From Paracoccus mutanolyticus (lineage in GTDB: Bacteria; Pseudomonadota; Alphaproteobacteria; Rhodobacterales; Rhodobacteraceae), in the NCBI RefSeq assembly GCF_003285265.1, contig NZ_CP030239.1:2190501-2254500 (forward strand): a DNA stretch of 64,000 bases, written 5' to 3'. Both the position numbers and the translations under genes were made by a program. Position 1 is the stretch's first letter, and each line of letters opens with the position of its first letter. Positions 1 through 6,425 of the stretch are shown here, one piece after another. The notes beneath the pieces were generated by a model, which was not told the origin of the DNA, ran no database searches, and saw only the letters and a program-made list of their open reading frames with translations.

Positions 1-1
1 G

Positions 2-259
2 CCTTATCCGGGCTCGACCCCGGTGCTGGTGCGCTATGCCCATCAGCAGCCGCAGAACCCCGGCGCGACGGTCTATCAGCGCACTGGCGGTTCGATCGCG
101 CAGGCCGCGCGCCTGTGCAGCAGTTATCCGTCGCGCGATGCGGCGCAGCGGGCCTTCATCGCGTCGGGCGGGCCGCTGATCGACCCGCGCGGCATGGACC
201 CGGACGGCGACGGCTATGTCTGCGGCTGGGATCCCAAGCCCTTCCGCGCGCCGCGCTGA
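2..259 (+). CDS. Excalibur calcium-binding domain protein, C-terminal part
   Basis: The reading frame is open from the window edge, so the start lies outside. About 85 residues are visible. Near the end is the excalibur signature DPDGDGYVC, an EF-hand-like Asp-rich loop with a conserved Cys that is usually the last domain of small secreted proteins and nucleases. A second Cys lies in RLCSSYPS, and a pair of conserved cysteines is usual for the domain. No catalytic part is visible. It is followed closely by the amidase gene on the same strand, which suggests an envelope role, but that is inference. The domain call is fairly sure; the function is unknown. Confidence 0.7.
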   Translation, partial: PYPGSTPVLVRYAHQQPQNPGATVYQRTGGSIAQAARLCSSYPSRDAAQRAFIASGGPLIDPRGMDPDGDGYVCGWDPKPFRAPR

Positions 260-269
260 GCCCGCGGCC

Positions 270-938
270 TTGGGCCCGTCGCCCAATCACGGCGACCGGC
301 GCGGGCAGCGGCCGGCGCTGGTCGTGATCCATTATACCGGGATGGCCGATGCCGAATCGGCGCGCGCGCGGCTATGCGACCCCCTGGCCGAGGTCAGCGC
401 GCATTGGCTGATCCGCGAGGACGGCCGCACCGAGGCGCTGGTCCCCGAGGATCGTCGCGCCTGGCACGCCGGCGCGGGGTCCTGGCAGGGGCGCGAGGAC
501 GTGAACTCTCGCAGCATCGGCATCGAGCTTGCCAATCCCGGCGACCGGCCCTTTCCCGAACCGCAGATGGCCGCGCTCGGGTCGCTGTTGCGCGGCATCA
601 TGGCCCGCTGGGACATCGGCCCGGCCGGGGTGATCGCCCATTCCGACATGGCGCCGGGCCGCAAGACCGATCCGGGGCCGCGATTCGACTGGCGGAGGCT
701 GGCGCTGGGCGGCCTGGCCCTCTGGCCCGAGGGTCTGGGCGAGGACCGGCCGCTGGCTGACAGCCTGCCCCGGATCGGCTATCCCGACAACCCGGCCGCA
801 TTATCGGCCTTTCGCCTGCGGTTTCGGCCCTGGGCCACGGGGCCCGAGACGGAGGACGACCGCCGGGCCGCCGCCGCCCTGGCCTACAGCCTGGCGAACA
901 GGGCAGAGAGCCTGGCCGCCTCGGCCTCCAGCCCGTAG
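270..938 (+). CDS. ampD: N-acetylmuramoyl-L-alanine amidase, AmpD-like
   Basis: Zinc amidase of the Amidase_2 family, which cuts the bond between MurNAc and the stem peptide during wall recycling or remodelling. The family's motifs are present: VIHYTG with the first zinc His, WHAG, and AHSDMAPGRKTDPG with the second His and the Lys/Asp pair. No clear signal peptide is seen, which fits a cytosolic AmpD. The start is uncertain. An ATG at 216 would give 240 residues, but the extra part reads through the excalibur motif of the upstream gene in another frame. A TTG at 270, just before PSPNHGDRRG where homology should begin, looks better. The 3' end overlaps rlmJ on the other strand by about 55 bases. 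Confidence 0.8.
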   Translation: MGPSPNHGDRRGQRPALVVIHYTGMADAESARARLCDPLAEVSAHWLIREDGRTEALVPEDRRAWHAGAGSWQGREDVNSRSIGIELANPGDRPFPEPQMAALGSLLRGIMARWDIGPAGVIAHSDMAPGRKTDPGPRFDWRRLALGGLALWPEGLGEDRPLADSLPRIGYPDNPAALSAFRLRFRPWATGPETEDDRRAAAALAYSLANRAESLAASASSP

Positions 939-1660
939 GGCGGGTTCAGCACCACCATGCCCGAGCCGACCATGCCATGCCCTGGCCGGGCGGGGGGAAA
1001 GCGCACCTCGGAAAACAGCGCCTCGGGCTGGGACTGGCGCAGTGCGCGCACCATCGGCGCCTGGCGGTCGTCGGTCAGAACCGGATACCACAGCGCGATG
1101 ATGCCCACGTTCCACTTCCGCGCCAGCAAGCCGATCTGGCGCGGCAGGGTGTCGTAATCGGCCTTGACCTCATAGCTGGGGTCGATCAGCAGCAGCCCCC
1201 GGCGCGGCGTGGGCGGGCAAAGCGCCTGCGCCATCTGCAAGCCGTCCTGCCGATGCAGATGGGCGAAACCCGCGACACGGGCCAGCGCCTCGTGCTCGGC
1301 CGGGTGCAGCTCGGCCAGATGGGCGTTGTCCTCGGGGCGCAGGAAGTAACGGGCGATCAGCGGCGAGCCGGGATAGGCGTCGGGGCCATAAAGGCTGCGC
1401 GCCTGGTCCAGGGCGTGGCGGAGGGGATGGTCCGGGGACAGCCAGTCCTGCGCCAGCGCGCGGGTGATGCCGGCCGCCGCCTCGCCGGTCTTGCCGGCCT
1501 CGGGGCTTGACAGGTCGTATAGCCCGCGACCGGCGTGGGTTTCCAGATAGGTCAGCGGTTTCGGCTTGGCGGTCAGATAGGCCAGCATCCAGGCAAGCAG
1601 CGCGTGCTTGTGCAGGTCGGCCAGGTTCCCGGCGTGATAGGCGTGCTGATAGGACAACAT
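884..1660 (-). CDS. rlmJ: 23S rRNA (adenine(2030)-N(6))-methyltransferase RlmJ
   Basis: SAM-dependent methylase that modifies A2030 of 23S rRNA. The 258 residues begin LSYQHAYHAGNLADLHKH, the typical RlmJ N-terminus. They contain the SAM-binding part YLETHAGRG and the catalytic LLIDPSYEVK, the (D/N)PPY-type motif of N6-adenine methylases with Ser in place of the first Pro. Length is slightly below the E. coli protein (about 280). The gene starts only about 35 bases after the terminator-like last hairpin of the small-RNA array, so it either has a promoter inside the array or is expressed by read-through. Its end is convergent with and overlaps the amidase gene. Confidence 0.9.
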   Translation of the reverse strand: MLSYQHAYHAGNLADLHKHALLAWMLAYLTAKPKPLTYLETHAGRGLYDLSSPEAGKTGEAAAGITRALAQDWLSPDHPLRHALDQARSLYGPDAYPGSPLIARYFLRPEDNAHLAELHPAEHEALARVAGFAHLHRQDGLQMAQALCPPTPRRGLLLIDPSYEVKADYDTLPRQIGLLARKWNVGIIALWYPVLTDDRQAPMVRALRQSQPEALFSEVRFPPARPGHGMVGSGMVVLNPPYGLEAEAARLSALFARL

Positions 1661-1686
1661 GCCAGCGCCCTACACCGATGCCCCGC

Positions 1687-1730
1687 AAATGAAAAGCGGC
1701 GGCGCCCAGGGAGGAGGGGGGCACCGCCGC
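1687..1730 (-). terminator. Likely intrinsic terminator of the sRNA array
   Basis: GC-rich hairpin 1696-1730 followed on the minus strand by TTTTCATTT. It is the only hairpin of the array with a T-run behind it, and it lies just before the rlmJ start. Confidence 0.6.
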
Positions 1731-1765
1731 GCAACGCCGGCCCAGGGAGGAGGAGGGGCCGCGTA
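1690..1765 (-). ncRNA. CcsR/cuckoo-type sRNA, unit 7 (terminal)
   Basis: Last unit. The 5' hairpin (1736-1763) uses CGGCCC/GGGCCG. The 3' hairpin (1696-1730) has a GCGGCGG stem and is followed on the minus strand by TTTTCATTT, so it doubles as a likely Rho-independent terminator for the whole array. Confidence 0.7.
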
Positions 1766-1766
1766 T

Positions 1767-1841
1767 GGGTGCGGCAATGGCAGGGAGGAGGAGGCCATCA
1801 CCGCAAGCTGACGATCCCGGGGAGGAGGAGAGGGACCGTCG
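1767..1841 (-). ncRNA. CcsR/cuckoo-type sRNA, unit 6
   Basis: Sixth unit, more divergent. The 5' hairpin (1810-1840) has GACG-TCCC arms with one mismatch; the 3' hairpin (1769-1803) has an outer GCGG/CCGC and an inner TGGC/GCCA stem separated by an internal loop. The loops still carry the CTCCTCC motif. Confidence 0.65.
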
Positions 1842-1870
1842 CATTCCGTGCCGCCGCGTGGCTGCTGTTT

Positions 1871-1946
1871 TAGGCGGCACCCCCAGGGAGGAGGAGGGGG
1901 GTGCCGCCCGAACCGCAAGGCCCAGGGAGGAGGAGGGGCCCGGCGT
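1871..1946 (-). ncRNA. CcsR/cuckoo-type sRNA, unit 5
   Basis: Fifth unit. The 5' hairpin (1916-1945) has a GGCCC/GGGCC stem and the 3' hairpin (1873-1909) has a long GGCGGCACCCCC stem. It is followed on the minus strand by an unusually long spacer of about 32 bases that starts TAAAACAGC. This may be a processing site or the end of one sub-transcript. Confidence 0.72.
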
Positions 1947-1950
1947 ATTG

Positions 1951-2026
1951 GTGGCGGCATCCCCAGGGAGGAGGAGGGGGAAGCCGCCTGAACTGCAGGA
2001 CCCAATGGGAGGAGGGGGCCCCGCGG
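1951..2026 (-). ncRNA. CcsR/cuckoo-type sRNA, unit 4
   Basis: Fourth unit. The 3' hairpin (1953-1989) is strong, with GGCGGC/GCCGCC arms and one internal mismatch. The 5' hairpin (about 1997-2024) is the weakest of the array: the plus strand reads CCCAATGGGAGGAGGGGG and the stem is short and imperfect, so this half may be decaying. Confidence 0.65.
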
Positions 2027-2032
2027 TATGGT

Positions 2033-2103
2033 TCGGCGGCTTCCCGGGAGGAGGGAGGGGAGCCGCCTGACTGCGTGGCCCAGGGAGGAGGAGGGGCCCC
2101 GCG
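2033..2103 (-). ncRNA. CcsR/cuckoo-type sRNA, unit 3
   Basis: Third unit. The 5' hairpin (2074-2101) is built on GGGCC/GGCCC; the 3' hairpin (2035-2067) has a GGCGGCTTCCC stem. The second loop is slightly altered (plus strand GGGAGGAGGGA). Ends are inferred from the spacers. Confidence 0.72.
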
Positions 2104-2111
2104 GTATTCTG

Positions 2112-2187
2112 TCGGCGGCTTCCCCAGGGAGGAGGAGGGGGAAGCCGCCTGAACCGTAAGACCCAGGGAGGAGGAGGGGTCTTACCG
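2112..2187 (-). ncRNA. CcsR/cuckoo-type sRNA, unit 2
   Basis: Second unit. The 5' hairpin (2156-2185) has a perfect 8-bp stem GTAAGACC/GGTCTTAC. The 3' hairpin (2114-2149) has a perfect 11-12-bp GGCGGCTTCCCC stem. The loops are identical to those of unit 1 although the 5' stem has a wholly different sequence, so the stem is kept as a structure and not as a sequence. Ends are inferred from the spacers. Confidence 0.75.
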
Positions 2188-2194
2188 TATCTGA

Positions 2195-2269
2195 GCGGCG
2201 GCATCCTCAGGGAGGAGGAGGGAGGATGCCGCCTGAACCCGGACCCCAGGGAGGAGGAGGGGGTCGGGT
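2195..2269 (-). ncRNA. CcsR/cuckoo-type sRNA, unit 1
   Basis: First two-hairpin unit after the DUF1127 stop codon. The 5' hairpin (2238-2268) has an arm close to CCGACCCC; the 3' hairpin (2197-2233) has a perfect 12-bp stem GGCGGCATCCTC. Both loops show CCTCCTCCTCCCT-like sequence. The layout, two stem-loops per RNA with the CCUCCUCCC motif in the loops and lying directly behind a DUF1127 gene, matches the CcsR sRNAs of Rhodobacter sphaeroides. There they are processed from a common transcript with the protein gene and respond to oxidative and heat stress. Exact ends are inferred. Confidence 0.75.
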
Positions 2270-2279
2270 ATTCCGTTCG

Positions 2280-2504
2280 TTACTTCGTGCCCCAGGCGGC
2301 TTCGTAGGCCACGCTGCGGATCATCGAGCGGCTGATGCCCAGGTCGGCCAGTTCGCGGCCGTTCAGCTGGTTCAGCTCGCGGACGGTCTGGCGGTACAGC
2401 GCCCGGCGTGCGAAGTAGTCGCGCATGCCGGCGACCAGGGTGCCAACGCGGCCTTCGCCGATGTGGTTGCGGGCAGCGCCGTGGTTCAGGTCAAGAACAG
2501 CCAT
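2280..2504 (-). CDS. ccaF1: DUF1127 small RNA-binding protein, CcaF1-like
   Basis: Small basic protein of about 74 residues ending in a DUF1127 (YjiS-like) domain: LNQLNGRELADLGISRSMI. I chose the ATG at 2504 (MAVLDLNHG); a GTG at 2513 would add three residues. In R. sphaeroides the equivalent gene is co-transcribed with the CcsR sRNAs lying directly downstream, and its product CcaF1 binds RNA and affects sRNA maturation and RNA turnover. The same arrangement is seen here, with the sRNA hairpins starting about 10 bases after the stop codon. The domain call is firm; the function is transferred from the relative because the neighbourhood is the same. Confidence 0.85.
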   Translation of the reverse strand: MAVLDLNHGAARNHIGEGRVGTLVAGMRDYFARRALYRQTVRELNQLNGRELADLGISRSMIRSVAYEAAWGTK

Positions 2505-2622
2505 TTCATACACTCTTGCGTCTCGGTCAGCTTCGGAATGTCCGTCGCTTTGTTAGGGCCAACATGCGCTTTTCGCCGCAGTCGCACAATAGCGGGGGGC
2601 GCGATGCTGCTATGCAGAAACC

Positions 2623-2651
2623 GAATGGCTTTCTGGGAACCTGTCTCCAAG
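2623..2651 (-). promoter_or_regulatory. Candidate RpoH-type promoter for the ccaF1-sRNA unit
   Basis: On the minus strand CTTGGA (2651-2646) is followed after 17 bases by CCATTC (2628-2623). This resembles heat-shock sigma-factor elements (CTTG... and CCAT...) and lies about 120 bases before the start codon. The R. sphaeroides locus is driven by RpoHI/RpoHII, which is why I looked here. The match is partial. Confidence 0.35.
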
Positions 2652-2821
2652 CCTTTAATAACCCTTAATTTTTATAGAACCCTTACAACTGTTCCCGCAA
2701 AACCGCGATAATCAGGCAATCTTTACGCGGGGAAACAATGCCTTATTGCGCGGCGCGTCCTTTCCCTTGCCGATGCCGGTCTAAGTTGCGATGCTGCCGC
2801 GGCTTTGAAGGCGGGGACCAA

Positions 2822-3925
2822 ATGGCGATATCACAGGAAAGTGTTCTTCTTGAACTGCGGCAGATCGCGGTTCCAGGGGGGGGGAATCTGGTCTCGGCGG
2901 ACATGGTGCGCGCCCTTTCGGTCGAAAACGGCACGGTCCGATTCGTGATCGAGGCGGCCGACGCCGCGACGGCCCGCGCCCTGGCCCCGGTCGAGGCCGA
3001 GGCCGAGCGTCGCCTGAAGGCCCTGCCGGGGGTCGAGCGGGTGCAGATCGTGACGACCGCGCCCGCCGGCCCGCGCGGGCCCGCCCCCCAGGTCGCGGCG
3101 CGTTCAGGGGGCGATGCGCCCCCCAGCCTCAAGATCGGCCGCCACCCCACGCCGCAGGCGGGGCCGGCGCCGGTGCCGGGCGTGGCGCGGATCATTGCCA
3201 TCGGCTCGGGCAAGGGAGGCGTCGGCAAGTCCACGCTGACCTCGAACCTGGCGGTGGCGCTGGCGCGGGCCGGGCGGCGGGTCGGGCTGCTGGATGCCGA
3301 TATCTATGGCCCCTCGCAGCCGCGCATGCTGGGCCTGACCGGGCAGCGGCCCACCAGCGAGGGGCAGATGATCCAGCCCCTCCACGCCCATGGCGTCACC
3401 GTCATGTCGCTGGGCCTGATGATGAAGGAAGGCGAGGCAGTGGTGTGGCGCGGGCCCATGCTGATGGGCGCGCTGCAGCAGATGCTGACCCAGGTGAACT
3501 GGGGCGAGCTCGACGTGCTGCTGGTGGACCTGCCGCCGGGCACGGGGGACGTGCAGCTGTCGCTGTGCCAGAAGGCCCAGGTATCGGGGGCGATCATCGT
3601 GTCGACGCCGCAGGACGTGGCCCTGATCGACGCGCGCCGCGCCATCGACATGTTCGACAAGCTCAAGACCCCGGTGCTGGGCCTGGTTGAAAACATGTCG
3701 ACCTATATCTGCCCCAACTGCGGGCACGAGGCGCATCTGTTCGGCCATGGCGGCGTGGCGGCCGAGGCGCGCCAGCTGGGCCTGCCGTTCCTGGGCGAGA
3801 TTCCCCTGAATCTCGAGGTGCGGCTGGCGGGCGATGCCGGAACGCCGGTCGCGGCGCAGGGCGGGCCGGTGGCCGCGGCCTTCGACCGGCTGGCCGACCG
3901 CCTGATCGGCGGCGGCATGGCCTGA
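2822..3925 (+). CDS. mrp: Mrp/NBP35-type iron-sulfur cluster carrier ATPase
   Basis: Cytosolic P-loop ATPase (ApbC/Mrp) that binds and hands over Fe-S clusters. The 367 residues start with an FeS_assembly_P (MIP18-like) domain, then a Pro/Gly-rich linker, then the ATPase with the deviant Walker A GKGGVGKST at about residue 130. The cluster-binding CPNCG (CxxC) motif lies in the last quarter. I placed the start at 2822 after the ribosome site GGCGGGG; an upstream ATG at 2738 would add 28 residues without family resemblance. It stands alone and in front of the dcw leader, on the same strand. Confidence 0.92.
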   Translation: MAISQESVLLELRQIAVPGGGNLVSADMVRALSVENGTVRFVIEAADAATARALAPVEAEAERRLKALPGVERVQIVTTAPAGPRGPAPQVAARSGGDAPPSLKIGRHPTPQAGPAPVPGVARIIAIGSGKGGVGKSTLTSNLAVALARAGRRVGLLDADIYGPSQPRMLGLTGQRPTSEGQMIQPLHAHGVTVMSLGLMMKEGEAVVWRGPMLMGALQQMLTQVNWGELDVLLVDLPPGTGDVQLSLCQKAQVSGAIIVSTPQDVALIDARRAIDMFDKLKTPVLGLVENMSTYICPNCGHEAHLFGHGGVAAEARQLGLPFLGEIPLNLEVRLAGDAGTPVAAQGGPVAAAFDRLADRLIGGGMA

Positions 3926-4063
3926 GGGTGGGATTCGGGGCCGGTTCCGGGAATTCACGGGACTTTCAGAAAACGATCGTCAAATCCCCAAACAGGTGCC
4001 GCCGCGCCTGATCCTGCGTGAGCGCCGTCCGAAACTGTGTTCCTTCTTGACAAGGATGTGCCG

Positions 4064-4083
4064 GGGCCCGTCGGGGCCCTTTT
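4064..4083 (+). terminator. Intrinsic terminator downstream of mrp
   Basis: GGGCCC-GTCG-GGGCCC stem-loop followed by TTTT, about 140 bases after the mrp stop codon. It separates mrp from the dcw leader. The stem is short but all G/C. Confidence 0.6.
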
Positions 4084-4112
4084 GCGTTCGCAGCGACGGT
4101 TTCAGGGAAAAT

Positions 4113-4144
4113 GTGGGAAATTTGTCCCACCAATGATCACCCAC
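4113..4144. promoter_or_regulatory. GTGGGA repeat cluster, possible MraZ operator
   Basis: GTGGGA (4113), TCCCAC (4125-4130) and CCCAC (4140-4144) lie close together. The first two form a perfect inverted repeat with a 6-base spacer; the last two are direct repeats 14 bases apart on the minus strand. MraZ proteins bind repeated TGGGN/GTGGGA boxes in front of their own gene, but usually about 10 bases apart, so the match is only partial. No convincing -10/-35 pair was found nearby. Confidence 0.35.
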
Positions 4145-4189
4145 CATATCTTGTGGTTGTGCGCGCCCGAATTCCAATAACTTCCATCA

Positions 4190-4520
4190 GTTAATGTTTG
4201 CTAGCGAAATGTTTCTCCTGTGTTCACGCGCGAAAGGCCGCCTGCGTCCCAGGGCTGCGCCAACAAACCCATTGCGTCCCATGAATTCCCATGCCATCCC
4301 TTTGCTCACGGAAACGGGCTCAGGGGACGACAAGATCCCAAGGCGACAAGCAGGCTTCATACAGGCACCCGCTTTCCGAAAAATGCTTCTGTTCCGCGTG
4401 AGCAGCACCCCCCAGGTGGCGCGGAAACAGGGCCAATGATCCCCGAAACACGGGGCCCAGAAATGGGAACGAGGGCGGCGGATCGGGCAGTGGCAGCAGC
4501 CCGATCCGCCCTTTCCTTTT
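4190..4520 (+). ncRNA. upsM: UpsM-like sRNA from the mraZ leader
   Basis: The stretch of more than 600 bases between mrp and mraZ has no credible gene but ends in a strong intrinsic terminator 43 bases before mraZ. R. sphaeroides has the same design: a long dcw 5' leader in which most transcripts stop at an internal terminator, giving the abundant sRNA UpsM. The 3' end is set by the terminator. The 5' end given is a guess, somewhere between about 4150 and 4310, because no clear promoter is visible. Confidence 0.5.
4473..4520 (+). terminator. Strong terminator inside the mraZ leader
   Basis: Near-perfect stem: GGGCGGCGGATCGGGC (4473-4488) with GCCCGATCCGCCC (4499-4511), then TTTCCTTTT. It lies between the presumed dcw promoter and mraZ, so it should act as an attenuator of the cluster. 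Confidence 0.85.
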
Positions 4521-4563
4521 CGGAGAACCGAAAAGGTCGGGACAGTGGAAGGAGAGCGGGCCG

Positions 4564-5070
4564 TTGGCACGCCGGTTCAGAGGGTCGGAAGAGGTCAAGG
4601 TGGACGCGAAGGGTCGCGTTTCCATCCCTGCCAAGTTCCGCCGCGTCTTTGAATCCTGCGATCCCGACTGGGACACCGGCAAGCGCGCGCAACTGGTCAT
4701 CGTCTACGGCACGCGCGACTGGAACTATCTGCAACTGTTCACCATGACCGCCATGGAAGAGATCGAGGACGGCATCTCGCGCATGCCGCGCGGCAGCGCC
4801 GCCCGCAACCTTCTGGAAAACATATACCAGGGCCATGCCGACGAGGCCGAGATCGACGGCGACGGCCGTCTGGTCCTGCCCCAGAAACTGCGGGAAAAGA
4901 TCGGTCTCACAGACAGCGCCTTCTTCATTTCGGCGGGCGACAGCCTCAAGGTCTGGAACCCGGCCGCCTATGCGGATGAGGAACGCCGGCTTGAGGAACT
5001 GGTTCCCGAGTTCGAGCCGGGCGCCGATCCCCTGTCGCTGCTGACCCCTTCGGGCGGAGCCGAGGTCTGA
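4564..5070 (+). CDS. mraZ: Division/cell wall cluster transcriptional repressor MraZ
   Basis: AbrB-like DNA-binding protein of 168 residues that represses its own cluster. It contains the two MraZ repeats: an N-terminal KVDAKGRVSIPAKFR and a central EIDGDGRLVLPQKLR. The start is a TTG (TTG-GCA-CGC) preceded by AAGGAG at good spacing; no ATG fits the family N-terminus. First gene of the dcw cluster, with rsmH starting on the next base after its stop codon. Confidence 0.92.
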   Translation: MARRFRGSEEVKVDAKGRVSIPAKFRRVFESCDPDWDTGKRAQLVIVYGTRDWNYLQLFTMTAMEEIEDGISRMPRGSAARNLLENIYQGHADEAEIDGDGRLVLPQKLREKIGLTDSAFFISAGDSLKVWNPAAYADEERRLEELVPEFEPGADPLSLLTPSGGAEV

Positions 5071-6042
5071 ATGGCGGCCGCGTCCGATCCCCATGTTCCC
5101 GTCCTGCTGGGCCCGCTGCTGCGGGCCGTCGCGCCTGTCGCGGGCGTCTGGGTGGACGGCACCTTCGGCGCGGGCGGCTATGCCCGGGGTCTGCTGGCGC
5201 AAGGCGCGCAGCGCGTCATCGGCATCGACCGCGATCCCAGCGTGTTCCGCATGGCGCGGGACTGGGCCGGAGAGTATGGCGACCGCCTGCGGCTGACCGA
5301 GGGGACCTTTTCCGACCTCGACCGCCTGGCCGGAGAGCCGGTCGACGGCGTGGTGCTGGACCTGGGCGTCAGCTCGATGCAGCTGGACCAGGCCGAGCGC
5401 GGCTTTTCCTTTCTGCGCGACGGGCCGCTCGACATGCGCATGGGTGGCGACGGTCCGACCGCCGCCGACCTGCTGAACAGTGCCCCCGAGGCGGTCATCG
5501 CCGACGTGCTGTATCTGTATGGCGAGGAGCGGGCCTCGCGCCGCATCGCGCGCGCCATCGTCGCCGCGCGCCCGCTGACCCGCACCGGCCAGTTGTCGGA
5601 CATCGTCGCCGGCTGCCTGCCGCGCCCCAAGCCGGGGCAAAGCCACCCCTCGACCCGCGCCTTCCAGGCAATCCGCATCTGGGTCAATGACGAATTCGGT
5701 CAGCTGGTCGCGGGGCTTGCCGCCGCCGAACGCGCGCTGCGCCCGGGCGGCAAGCTGGCGGTCGTCAGCTTCCATTCGCTCGAGGATCGGATCGTCAAGC
5801 GCTTCATGCAGGCGCGCTCGAACAGCGCGGGCGGCGGCAGCCGCTATGCCCCCGAGGTCGAGCAGGACCAGCCCGCCTTCACGCTGCCCTTCCGCCGGGC
5901 GATCGGGCCGGACGATCAGGAACTGGCGGCGAACCCCCGGGCGCGCTCGGCCCTGCTGCGCGTCGGCATCCGCACCGATGCGCCGGCCGGCCGGGTCGAT
6001 CCGCAGGCCCTGGGCCTGCCCCGGCTGGACAGGGGGGCGTGA
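5071..6042 (+). CDS. rsmH: 16S rRNA (cytosine(1402)-N(4))-methyltransferase RsmH
   Basis: SAM-dependent enzyme (MraW) that methylates C1402 of 16S rRNA near the P site. The 323 residues show the SAM-binding [15 protein letters not shown] near the N-terminus and the MraW motifs [29 protein letters not shown] and [13 protein letters not shown]. Full length. It begins directly after mraZ and its stop overlaps the ftsL start. Confidence 0.95.
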   Translation: MAAASDPHVPVLLGPLLRAVAPVAGVWVDGTFGAGGYARGLLAQGAQRVIGIDRDPSVFRMARDWAGEYGDRLRLTEGTFSDLDRLAGEPVDGVVLDLGVSSMQLDQAERGFSFLRDGPLDMRMGGDGPTAADLLNSAPEAVIADVLYLYGEERASRRIARAIVAARPLTRTGQLSDIVAGCLPRPKPGQSHPSTRAFQAIRIWVNDEFGQLVAGLAAAERALRPGGKLAVVSFHSLEDRIVKRFMQARSNSAGGGSRYAPEVEQDQPAFTLPFRRAIGPDDQELAANPRARSALLRVGIRTDAPAGRVDPQALGLPRLDRGA

Positions 6043-6425
6043 TGCGGTCCGTCCTGTACCTGCTGACGACGCTTGCCGTCATGGCCCTGGCCTTCTGGGC
6101 CTATCGCGAGAATTACCGCACCCAGGCCGCCCTGTCCGAGATGACCGCCGTGCAGCGCCAGATCGCCAACCTGCGCGAGGATCTGGGCGTCCTGCGCGCC
6201 GAATGGGCCTTTCTGAACCGGCCCGAGCGGCTGCGCGAACTGGTCAACCTGAACTTCGACAAGCTGCGGCTGGTGCCGTTCGGTGCAGACCAGTTCGTGG
6301 ACGTGGGACAGGTCGCCTTTCCGCCGCCCCGCGCCGCCGCCGCCGCCGGGTTTGACCCGGCCAATCCGCCCATCGAACGCCCGGCGGGCTTTCCGCCGCT
6401 CAGACCACAGGAGACGACGCCATGA
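6042..6425 (+). CDS. ftsL: Cell division protein FtsL
   Basis: Short bitopic membrane protein (127 residues) of the divisome that pairs with FtsB/FtsQ and activates FtsWI. One transmembrane helix lies near residues 5-20 (LYLLTTLAVMALAFWAY), followed by a periplasmic coiled coil (ALSEMTAVQRQIANLRED) and a Pro/Ala-rich tail. Sequence identity in the family is low, so the call rests on architecture and position between rsmH and ftsI. Start ATG overlaps the rsmH stop (TGATG); its stop overlaps the ftsI ATG. Confidence 0.85.
   Translation: MRSVLYLLTTLAVMALAFWAYRENYRTQAALSEMTAVQRQIANLREDLGVLRAEWAFLNRPERLRELVNLNFDKLRLVPFGADQFVDVGQVAFPPPRAAAAAGFDPANPPIERPAGFPPLRPQETTP

Larger units (their letters stand above)
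1690..2269 (-). repeat. Tandem array of 14 hairpins with a constant CCUCCUCC loop
   Basis: Read on the minus strand, 14 inverted repeats follow one another from 2268 down to 1696. Each stem encloses the same loop, roughly CCTCCTCCTCCCT. Stem limits on the plus strand are about 2238-2268, 2197-2233, 2156-2185, 2114-2149, 2074-2101, 2035-2067, 1997-2024, 1953-1989, 1916-1945, 1873-1909, 1810-1840, 1769-1803, 1736-1763 and 1696-1730. Every second hairpin is longer and has a GGCGGC-type stem. Spacers inside a pair carry a GGTTC-like sequence; spacers between pairs carry ATAC(C)GC. The array spans the space between the DUF1127 gene and rlmJ and contains no credible protein. Confidence 0.9.

Noticed and set aside
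1765..2152. Plus-strand frames with EEEGG repeats
   Set aside because: Same cause: antisense reading of the GGAGGAGG loops.
1170..2204. Long minus-strand frame rich in PPPPPW and SSSLG repeats
   Set aside because: It is the translation of the sRNA hairpin array read as protein; it runs into rlmJ in the wrong frame and has no domain.
1695..2270. CRISPR-like array
   Set aside because: Repeats are hairpins with variable stems and short spacers, and no cas genes are present.
4187..4570. Minus- and plus-strand small open frames in the mraZ leader
   Set aside because: No ribosome site or family match; the region is better explained as a regulatory leader.
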